Assembly (NCBI GenBank): GCA_945952465.1
Contig: CAMFIB010000002.1
Span: 372,001-436,000, forward strand
From: an uncultured Pseudomonadota bacterium
GTDB lineage: Bacteria > Pseudomonadota > Gammaproteobacteria > Burkholderiales > Burkholderiaceae_C
DNA length: 64,000 nt
Direction: 5' to 3'
The position numbers and the translations under genes were made by a program. The notes beneath the pieces are model-generated. The model made no database searches. It was not told the origin of the DNA and was given only the letters and a program-made list of their open reading frames with translations. This document shows, one piece after another, positions 44,520 through 51,929 of the stretch. Each line of letters begins with the position of its first letter. Within the stretch, counting starts at the first letter, position 1.

Positions 44520-46196
44520 ATGTCAACAGTCATGGGAGGTGGTGCGGCCGTGGCCGGATCGCCGGGGTTGCTCGACAAGGAACGCATCGTGGCCGGGCCC
44601 GGCTTCAACCGCTGGCTGGTGCCGCCGGCGGCTCTGGCCATCCACCTGTGCATCGGCATGGCCTACGGCTTCTCGGTGTTCTGGCTGCCGCTCTCCAAGG
44701 CGCTGGCCACCGCGGGCACCGGTGCCAAGGCCTGCGGCGCCGACGTGGGCTTCTTCCAGGAGCTGTTCATCACCACCTGCGACTGGAAGATCTCCACGCT
44801 GGGCTGGATGTACATCATCTTCTTCCTGATCCTCGGCGTGGCCGCCGCGGTGTGGGGCGGCTGGCTGGAGCGGGCCGGCCCGCGCAAGGCCGGCGTGGTG
44901 GCGGCCGTCTGCTGGTGCGGCGGCATGCTGATCTCGGCGCTGGGCATCCACCTGCACCAGTTCTGGCTGATGGTGCTGGGCTCCGGCGTCATCGGTGGCA
45001 TCGGGCTGGGGCTGGGCTACATCTCGCCCGTTTCCACGCTGATCAAGTGGTTCCCCGACCGGCGCGGCATGGCGACCGGCATGGCCATCATGGGCTTCGG
45101 CGGCGGCGCGATGATCGGCTCGCCGCTGGCGGCCGACCTCATGAAACATTTCGCCACGCCCACCGACGTCGGCGTGATGCAGACCTTCATCGTGATGGGC
45201 CTGGTGTACTTCGTGTTCATGCTGGGCGGCGCCTTCGGCTACCGGGTGCCCGAGACCGGCTGGAAGCCCGCCGGCTGGACGCCGCCGGCCACGCAGGCCA
45301 GCAACGACATGATCACCCAGCGCCACGTCCACGTGAAGAAGGTGTGGGGCATTCCGCAGTTCTGGCTGATCTGGCTGGCGCTGTGCATGAACGTGAGCGC
45401 CGGCATCGGCGTCATTGGCATGGCCTCGCCCATGCTGCAAGAGGTGTTCGGCGGCCATCTGATCGGCCTGGACAAGAAGTTCGGCGAGCTCGACAAGGCG
45501 CAGCTCGCGGCCATTGCCGGCGTGGCCGCGGGCTTCACCGCGCTGCTCAGCCTGTTCAACATCGGCGGCCGCTTCTTCTGGGCCAGCATGTCCGACTTCC
45601 TGGGCCGCAAGATGACCTACGTGGTGTTCTTCGTGCTGGGCGGCATTCTGTACTTCAGCGTGCCGGGCAGCGCGGCGGCCGGCAGCATCCTGCTGTTCGT
45701 GGGCGCGTTCTGCATCATTCTGTCGATGTACGGCGGCGGCTTTGCCACCGTGCCGGCCTACCTGGCCGATATTTTCGGCACGCAGATGGTGGGCGCCATC
45801 CACGGCCGACTGCTCACCGCCTGGTCCACCGCCGGCATCCTGGGCCCGGTCATCGTGAACTACATGCGTGAATACCAGTTGGGTCTTGGCGTTCCGCGCG
45901 AGCAGGTCTATAACCAGACCATGTACATCCTGGTCGGCATGCTGGTGGTGGGCCTGATCTGCAACCTGCTGGTGCGCCCGCTGAACGACAAGTGGTTCAT
46001 GACCGACGCCGAGCTGGCCGAGGAAAAACGCCTGGCGCACGAAAAGGCGGTGTCGGGCGAGGTGCACCGCGCCGCCGGCGCCGGCCAGGACTCCGTGAGC
46101 CCGGTGGTCGTGGCGCTGGCGTGGCTGGCGGTGGGCATTCCGCTGGCCTGGGGCGTGTACCGCACGCTGCAGAGCGTTGCCAAGTTCTTCGCCTGA
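44520..46196 (+). CDS. OxlT-type MFS carrier (oxalate/formate antiporter family)
   Basis: 558 residues from ATG 44520 with AAGGAG five bases upstream. About 12 membrane helices; signature text includes 'IHLCIGMAYGFSVFWLPLSKAL', 'GVIGGIGLGLGYISPVSTLIKWFPDRRGMATGMAIMGFGGGA' and 'NIGGRFFWASMSDFLGRKMTY'. The family exchanges oxalate for formate or carries related monocarboxylates. The following genes encode formate dehydrogenase, so it probably imports formate or oxalate, or exports formate. The tail after about residue 505 is charged and then hydrophobic again. Confidence 0.9.
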   Translation: MSTVMGGGAAVAGSPGLLDKERIVAGPGFNRWLVPPAALAIHLCIGMAYGFSVFWLPLSKALATAGTGAKACGADVGFFQELFITTCDWKISTLGWMYIIFFLILGVAAAVWGGWLERAGPRKAGVVAAVCWCGGMLISALGIHLHQFWLMVLGSGVIGGIGLGLGYISPVSTLIKWFPDRRGMATGMAIMGFGGGAMIGSPLAADLMKHFATPTDVGVMQTFIVMGLVYFVFMLGGAFGYRVPETGWKPAGWTPPATQASNDMITQRHVHVKKVWGIPQFWLIWLALCMNVSAGIGVIGMASPMLQEVFGGHLIGLDKKFGELDKAQLAAIAGVAAGFTALLSLFNIGGRFFWASMSDFLGRKMTYVVFFVLGGILYFSVPGSAAAGSILLFVGAFCIILSMYGGGFATVPAYLADIFGTQMVGAIHGRLLTAWSTAGILGPVIVNYMREYQLGLGVPREQVYNQTMYILVGMLVVGLICNLLVRPLNDKWFMTDAELAEEKRLAHEKAVSGEVHRAAGAGQDSVSPVVVALAWLAVGIPLAWGVYRTLQSVAKFFA

Positions 46197-46232
46197 CCGC
46201 AACCCGGACAACGCCGCTTCTCCCGTGACCGC

Positions 46233-48071
46233 ATGAACGACATCGCCGACACCCGCCGCATCGAGCCGGTGGCCCTGGCCACCGCCGACGAGTTGCGCCA
46301 GCGCCTGCGCCGCAAGAAGGGCCAGCGCAAGGGCCGCCAGCCCGAAGCGGCGGCGCTCGACGAGGTGCGGGCGCTGGTCGGCCCCGGCCCGCACCGTCGC
46401 GACCTGCTGATCGAGCGGCTGCATGTGCTGAACGACGCGTTCGGCGGCCTGCACGAGCGGCACCTGGTGGCGCTGGCGCAGGACATGAAGCTGCCGATGG
46501 CCGAGGTCTACGAGGTGGCCACGTTCTACCACCACTTCGAGGTGCTGCGCGACGGCGAGCAGGCGCCGGGCGTGACGGTGCGCGTCTGCGACGGCCTCTC
46601 GTGCGAGCTGGCCGGCGCGCAAGGCCTGCTGCAGCGCCTGCCCGCGCTGCTGGGCGCCTCGGAAGGGCCGGGCGGCCTGCGCGTGGTGGCCGTGCCGTGC
46701 ATCGGCCGCTGCGAGCAGGCGCCCGCTGTGGCGGTGCACCACATGGCGGTGCCGCTGGCCACCGAAGAATCGGTTGTTTCAGTGGTGAAATCGGCTGCAG
46801 TCAGCGCCAAACCTCGTGATGTAGCTATCAATTTTGAACCTTCCGCTCGGGCCGAGCAGCCGCTGCTGGAGCCGGCCGAGGTGGCCAGCGCCGCACCGGC
46901 TTACGTGGGCTACGCGCGCTACCGCGCCAACGGCGGCTATGCGCTGGCCACCGCGCTGGTGAACGGTGAGCGCAGCGTGGAAGACGTCGTGAAAACGATG
47001 GAAGACTCCGGCCTGCGCGGCCTGGGCGGGGCGGGTTTTCCGGCCGGCCGCAAGTGGCGCATCGTGCGGGAGCAGGCGGCGCCCAGGCTGATGGCCGTCA
47101 ACATCGACGAAGGCGAGCCCGGCACCTTCAAGGACCGCAACTACCTCGAGCGCGACCCGCACCGTTTCCTCGAAGGCCTGCTGATCGCCGCGCATGCGGT
47201 GGGCATCGCCAGCGTCTACATCTACCTGCGCGACGAATACCACGGCTGCCGCGCGCTGCTCGAAAAAGAACTCGCGCTGCTGCGGGCCGACCCGCCGTTC
47301 CCCCTGCCGCCCATCGAGCTGCGGCGCGGCGCCGGTGCCTACATCTGCGGTGAAGAGTCCGCGATGATCGAGAGCATCGAAGGCAAACGCGGCGAGCCGC
47401 GCATGCGGCCGCCCTACATCGCGCAGGTCGGCCTGTTCGGCCGGCCCACGCTGGAGCACAACTTCGAGACGCTGTACTGGGTGCGCGACATCGTGGAGCG
47501 TGGCCCGCAATGGTTCAGCGGCTTCGGCCGCCACGGCCGCAAGGGCCTGCGCTCGTTCAGCGTGAGCGGCCGGGTGAAGCAACCGGGCGTGAAGCTGGCG
47601 CCGGCCGGCATCACGCTGGCCGAACTGGTCGACGAATACTGCGGCGGCATGGCCGACGGCCACCGGCTCTACGCCTACCTGCCGGGCGGCGCGTCGGGCG
47701 GCATTCTGCCCGCCAGCATGGCCGACATCCCGCTGGATTTCGACACGCTGCAGCCGCACGGCTGCTTCATCGGCTCGGCCGCCGTCATCGTGCTCGGCCA
47801 CCAGGACAAGGCGCGCGACGCCGCGCTGAACATGATGCGTTTCTTCGCGCACGAAAGCTGCGGCCAGTGCACGCCCTGCCGCGTCGGCACCGCCAAGGCC
47901 GCAACGCTGATGGAAGCGACGGAATGGGACAACGGCCTGCTGGAAGACCTGAGCCAGGTGATGATCGACGCGTCGATCTGCGGGCTGGGCCAGGCCGCGC
48001 CCAACCCGGTGCGCTGCACGCAGAAGCATTTTGCGTACGAGATCGGCGGCCACCCCGGAGCTGCCGCATGA
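46233..48071 (+). CDS. fdsB: Fused FdsG-FdsB subunit of NAD-linked formate dehydrogenase
   Basis: 612 residues. The N-terminal NuoE-like part has the [2Fe-2S] cysteines 119, 124, 156 and 160 ('CDGLSC' and 'CIGRC'). A linker of about 186-202 is encoded by an interspersed repeat. The NuoF-like part has the FMN/NADH loop 'GLRGLGGAGFPAGRKW', 'NIDEGEPGTFKDRNYLE' and the [4Fe-4S] set 'ESCGQCTPCRVGT' (Cys543, 546, 549). It passes electrons from FdsA to NAD. In Cupriavidus FdsG and FdsB are separate. It overlaps fdsA by four bases. Confidence 0.93.
   Translation: MNDIADTRRIEPVALATADELRQRLRRKKGQRKGRQPEAAALDEVRALVGPGPHRRDLLIERLHVLNDAFGGLHERHLVALAQDMKLPMAEVYEVATFYHHFEVLRDGEQAPGVTVRVCDGLSCELAGAQGLLQRLPALLGASEGPGGLRVVAVPCIGRCEQAPAVAVHHMAVPLATEESVVSVVKSAAVSAKPRDVAINFEPSARAEQPLLEPAEVASAAPAYVGYARYRANGGYALATALVNGERSVEDVVKTMEDSGLRGLGGAGFPAGRKWRIVREQAAPRLMAVNIDEGEPGTFKDRNYLERDPHRFLEGLLIAAHAVGIASVYIYLRDEYHGCRALLEKELALLRADPPFPLPPIELRRGAGAYICGEESAMIESIEGKRGEPRMRPPYIAQVGLFGRPTLEHNFETLYWVRDIVERGPQWFSGFGRHGRKGLRSFSVSGRVKQPGVKLAPAGITLAELVDEYCGGMADGHRLYAYLPGGASGGILPASMADIPLDFDTLQPHGCFIGSAAVIVLGHQDKARDAALNMMRFFAHESCGQCTPCRVGTAKAATLMEATEWDNGLLEDLSQVMIDASICGLGQAAPNPVRCTQKHFAYEIGGHPGAAA
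46787..46838 (-). repeat. Interspersed repeat family R1, copy D (inside the FdsG-FdsB gene)
   Basis: AAATCGGCTGCAGTCAGCGCC then GATGTAGCTATCAATTTTGAA. The GGCT-CAGTCAGCGCC-AAA core matches copy C and the GTAGCTAT arm matches copy B. The whole element is read in frame and codes for the linker between the two Fe-S domains. Confidence 0.6.
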
Positions 48072-50947
48072 ACGCCCCGACCACGATGGCCGAGCTGGCC
48101 CCGCAAACCGTCGAATTCAAGCTCGACGGCCAGAGCGTTCACGCCTACGCCGGCGAAACCATTCTGAAGGCCGCCGAGCGCCACGGCGTGCAGATTCCCC
48201 GCCTGTGTTTCAAGGACGGCTACCGCCCCGACGGCAACTGCCGCGCCTGCGTGGTGGAGATCAAGGGCGAGCGCACGCTGGCCCCCAGCTGCTGCCGCAG
48301 CGCCACCGCCGGCATGGAGGTGCAGAGCACCAGCGAGCGTGCGCTGAAGAGCCAGAAGATGGTGCTGGAGATGCTGCTGTCGGACATGCCCGACGACGGC
48401 CACAAGTGGAACCTCGACGCCAACGGCGACAACATTCCGGAGCAGCAGCACGGCGAATTGAGCCAGTGGGCGGCCGAGCTGGGCGTGACCGTGCGGCCGG
48501 CGCTGAAGGCCTTGCGCCGCCACGAGCCGGCGCCCGATGTGTCGCACCCGGCCATGGCGGTCAACCTCGACGCCTGCATCCAGTGCACCCGCTGCGTGCG
48601 CGCCTGCCGCGAGGAGCAGGTGAACGACGTGATCGGCTACGCCAAACGCGGCAGCCACAGCGAGATCGTGTTCGACCTGAACGACGCGATGGGCGACTCC
48701 ACCTGCGTGGCCTGCGGCGAATGCGTGCAGGCCTGCCCCACCGGCGCGCTGATGCCCAAGACGCTCATCGGCGCCCAGCAGGTCGATAAAAAGGTCGATT
48801 CGGTCTGCCCGTTCTGTGGCGTGGGCTGCCTCATCACCTACAAGGTCAAGAACGACGTCATCGTCGGCGTGGACGGCCGCGACGGCCCGGCCAACCACAG
48901 CCGGCTGTGCGTGAAAGGCCGCTTCGGCTTCGACTACGCGCACAGCCCGCAGCGCCTCACGAAGCCGCTGATCCGCAAGGCCGGTGTGGCCAAAGACCCC
49001 GAGGCGCTGAACCACCTCAACCGCGACACCGCCGAATGGGGCGGCATCTTCCGCGAGGCGAGCTGGGAAGAGGCGCTGGACTTCGCTGCCGGCAAGCTGA
49101 AATCCCTGCGCGACACGCACGGCAACAAGGCGCTGGCCGGCTTCGGCTCGGCCAAGGGCAGCAACGAAGAGGCCTACCTGTTCCAGAAGCTGGTGCGCAC
49201 CGGCTTCCGCAGCAACAACGTCGACCACTGCACACGGCTGTGCCACGCGTCCAGCGTCGCGGCGCTGCTGGAAGGCGTGGGTTCCGGCGCGGTGAGCAAC
49301 CAGGTGAGCGACGTGGCCGAGGCGGGGCTCATCATCGTCATCGGCTCCAACCCCACGGTGAACCACCCGGTGGCCGCCACCTGGATGAAGAACGCCGCCA
49401 AGGCCGGCACCAAGATCGTGCTGGCCGACCCGCGCGTGACCGACATCGGCAAACACGCCTGGCGCGTGATGCAGTTCAAGCCCGACACCGACGTGGCCAT
49501 GCTGAACGCGATGATCCACGTCATCATCGAAGAAGGCCTCGCCGACGAAGACTTCATCGCCCGCCGCGCCAGCAACTACGCGGCGCTGAAAGAGAACGTG
49601 AAGGGCTACAGCCCGGAGGCGATGGCACCGATCTGCGGCATTCCCGCCGACACGCTGCGCGAGGTGGCGCGCGAATTCGCCACGTCCAAGGCATCGATGA
49701 TCCTGTGGGGCATGGGCGTGAGCCAGCACGTGCACGGCACCGACAACGCGCGCTGCCTGATCGCGCTGTGCACGGTGGCCGGCCAGATCGGCAAGCCCGG
49801 TTCGGGTCTGCACCCGCTGCGCGGCCAGAACAACGTGCAGGGCGCGAGCGACGCCGGGCTCATTCCGATGATGTTCCCGAATTACCAGCGCGTCGACAAC
49901 CAGAAGGCACACGACTGGTTCGAGGACTTCTGGCAGACCAAGCTGGACGACAAACCGGGGTATACGGTCGTCGAGATCATGCACAAGGCGCTCGCGCCCG
50001 ACAGCGACCCGCACAAGATCCGCGGCATGTACGTGATGGGCGAGAACCCCGCGATGAGCGACCCCGACCTGAACCACGCGCGCCACGCGCTGGCCAGCCT
50101 GGAACACCTCGTGGTGCAAGATATTTTCATGACCGAAACCGCCTGGCTCGCCGACGTGGTGCTGCCCGCCAGCGCCTGGCCGGAAAAGATGGGCACCGTC
50201 ACCAACACCGACCGCATGGTGCAGCTCGGCAAGGCCGCTGTCGGCATGCCCGGCGACGCGCGGGCCGACCTGTGGATCTTGCAGCAGCTCGGCAAGCGCA
50301 TCGGCCTGCCATGGGACTACCCCGGTGAGTACCACGGCGTGGCGGCGGTGTACGAGGAAATGCGGCAGGCCATGCACGCGGCCATCCGGGGCATCAGTTG
50401 GGAGCGGCTGGAGCGCGAGTCCAGCGTGACCTACCCCTGCCTGAGCGCCGACGACCCCGGCCAGCCCATCGTGTTCACCGAGAAGTTCGCCACCGCCGAC
50501 GGTCGCGTCAAGCTGGTGCCGGCCGACATCATTCCCGCCAACGAACGGCCCGACACCGACTACCCCTTTGTGCTCATCACCGGCCGTCAGCTCGAACACT
50601 GGCACACCGGCAGCATGACGCGCCGCGCCACCGTGCTCGACGCGATCGAGCCGCTGGCCACCGCCTCGCTCAACGGCGCCGACATGGCCGACCTCGGCCT
50701 GGCTCCCGGCGACGTGCTGACGGTGGCCTCGCGGCGCGGCGAAGTCGCCATCACCGTGCGGCGCGACGACGGCACGCCGCGTGGCGCGGTCTTCATTCCG
50801 TTCGCCTACTACGAGGCGGCCGCCAACCTGATGACCAACGCCGCGCTCGACCCCTTCGGCAAGATTCCGGAGTTCAAATACTGCGCGGTGAAGCTCAGCC
50901 GTGGTGGCACGCCGACCGCAGTCGACGGCTACGGCACCGGCGCCTGA
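48068..50947 (+). CDS. fdsA: Formate dehydrogenase alpha subunit, molybdenum and NAD-linked (FdsA type)
   Basis: 959 residues. N-terminal [2Fe-2S] domain ('CFKDGYRPDGNCRACVVE', 'SCCR'), then ferredoxin-like 'CIQCTRCVRACREE' and 'CVACGECVQACPTGAL', the proximal cluster 'CPFCGVGCLI', and the bis-MGD molybdenum domain. The metal ligand is Cys392 in 'DHCTRLCHASSVA', not selenocysteine, followed by His393. 'GSNPTVNHPVAATWMKNAAK' and 'GSGLHPLRGQNNVQGASDAG' are conserved. It oxidises formate to CO2 in the cytosol. fdhD follows 25 bases downstream. Confidence 0.96.
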   Translation: MNAPTTMAELAPQTVEFKLDGQSVHAYAGETILKAAERHGVQIPRLCFKDGYRPDGNCRACVVEIKGERTLAPSCCRSATAGMEVQSTSERALKSQKMVLEMLLSDMPDDGHKWNLDANGDNIPEQQHGELSQWAAELGVTVRPALKALRRHEPAPDVSHPAMAVNLDACIQCTRCVRACREEQVNDVIGYAKRGSHSEIVFDLNDAMGDSTCVACGECVQACPTGALMPKTLIGAQQVDKKVDSVCPFCGVGCLITYKVKNDVIVGVDGRDGPANHSRLCVKGRFGFDYAHSPQRLTKPLIRKAGVAKDPEALNHLNRDTAEWGGIFREASWEEALDFAAGKLKSLRDTHGNKALAGFGSAKGSNEEAYLFQKLVRTGFRSNNVDHCTRLCHASSVAALLEGVGSGAVSNQVSDVAEAGLIIVIGSNPTVNHPVAATWMKNAAKAGTKIVLADPRVTDIGKHAWRVMQFKPDTDVAMLNAMIHVIIEEGLADEDFIARRASNYAALKENVKGYSPEAMAPICGIPADTLREVAREFATSKASMILWGMGVSQHVHGTDNARCLIALCTVAGQIGKPGSGLHPLRGQNNVQGASDAGLIPMMFPNYQRVDNQKAHDWFEDFWQTKLDDKPGYTVVEIMHKALAPDSDPHKIRGMYVMGENPAMSDPDLNHARHALASLEHLVVQDIFMTETAWLADVVLPASAWPEKMGTVTNTDRMVQLGKAAVGMPGDARADLWILQQLGKRIGLPWDYPGEYHGVAAVYEEMRQAMHAAIRGISWERLERESSVTYPCLSADDPGQPIVFTEKFATADGRVKLVPADIIPANERPDTDYPFVLITGRQLEHWHTGSMTRRATVLDAIEPLATASLNGADMADLGLAPGDVLTVASRRGEVAITVRRDDGTPRGAVFIPFAYYEAAANLMTNAALDPFGKIPEFKYCAVKLSRGGTPTAVDGYGTGA

Positions 50948-50972
50948 GCCAGACGAGCGAGGGCGCAACCCG

Positions 50973-51863
50973 ATGCCACTGAACCCGCTGCCGCCACCCC
51001 CGCGCCTGCCACGCCTCACGCAGGCCCGCGCGCCGCTGACCACGCCGGTCACGGTGATGGACGAACACGGCCAGACCCGCGAACTGCCGATTCCCGCCGA
51101 GCGGCCGCTGACGGTCTATGTGGACAACCGCGAGCTGGTCACGCTGATGACGCTGGGCGCCAAACCCGAGCTGCTGGTGCTGGGCTACCTGCGCAACCAG
51201 CGGCTGGTGCGTTCGGTGGACGAGATCGAGTCGGTCACGGTCGATTGGGAGGTGAACGCCGCCGCCGTGAAAACGCGCCACGGCATCGCCCGCATCGAGG
51301 AGCGCACCGCGAAAAAGGTGGTCACCACCGGCTGCGGCCAGGGCAGTGTGTTCGGCGGCCTGATGGACGAGGTCGACCAGATCCGCCTGCCTGCAGCCAC
51401 GCTGACGCAAGGCCAGCTCTACGGCATCGTCAACACCATCCGCCTGCACGACTCCACCTACAAGGCGGCCGGCTCGGTGCACGGCTGCGCGCTGTTCCGT
51501 GGTGACCAGTTGTTGTTCTTCGTGGAAGACGTGGGCCGGCACAACGCGATCGACACGATTGCCGGCTGGATGTCGCTCCAGCCACCGGCCGTGGCCCAAG
51601 GCGGCGACAAGGTGCTGTACACCACCGGCCGGCTCACCAGCGAGATGCTGATCAAGGCCGCGCAGATGGGTGTGCCGATCGCCGTCTCGCGCAGCGGCAT
51701 CACGCAGATGGGCCATGCGGTCGCCAGCCAGCTTGGCCTCTGCGCCATAGGCCGGGCGGTGAACCGCCGCTTCCTGTGTTTCAGCGCGCCGCAGCGCTTG
51801 GTGCTGGAGCCGGAGTTGGCGGCAGCCCCCGTTCAACTGCCGCAACGCACCGGGACGGGTTAG
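50973..51863 (+). CDS. fdhD: Formate dehydrogenase accessory sulfurtransferase FdhD (FdsC)
   Basis: 296 residues from ATG 50973. 'VYVDNRELVTLMTLGAKPELLVLGYLRNQRLV', 'GSVHGCALFRGDQLLFFVEDVGRHNAIDTIAGWM' and 'YTTGRLTSEMLIKAAQMGVPIAVSRS' are FdhD hallmarks. FdhD binds bis-MGD and moves sulfur onto it before insertion into FdsA. The cysteine loop reads 'TTGCGQGSVFG': the first Cys of the E. coli CxxC is present but the second position is Gly. No small FdsD gene follows. Confidence 0.93.
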   Translation: MPLNPLPPPPRLPRLTQARAPLTTPVTVMDEHGQTRELPIPAERPLTVYVDNRELVTLMTLGAKPELLVLGYLRNQRLVRSVDEIESVTVDWEVNAAAVKTRHGIARIEERTAKKVVTTGCGQGSVFGGLMDEVDQIRLPAATLTQGQLYGIVNTIRLHDSTYKAAGSVHGCALFRGDQLLFFVEDVGRHNAIDTIAGWMSLQPPAVAQGGDKVLYTTGRLTSEMLIKAAQMGVPIAVSRSGITQMGHAVASQLGLCAIGRAVNRRFLCFSAPQRLVLEPELAAAPVQLPQRTGTG

Positions 51864-51929
51864 CCCCACGCTTCCCCCTGCGGCCACCCGACCACGGGGC
51901 TTTCGGCCAGCGCGTATGCTGGCAACCCG

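Noticed and set aside
48068-50947. Selenocysteine formate dehydrogenase
   Set aside because: The metal-ligand codon is TGC (Cys392); there is no in-frame TGA at that position.
47675-51052. 1125-codon open frame opposite the formate dehydrogenase genes, and similar long frames at 1546-3948, 41166-44351, 13109-15997 and 50895-53987
   Set aside because: They are shadows of real genes in high-G+C DNA: compositionally biased, rich in Arg, Gly, His and Gln, and without any recognisable motif beyond parts of the true genes.
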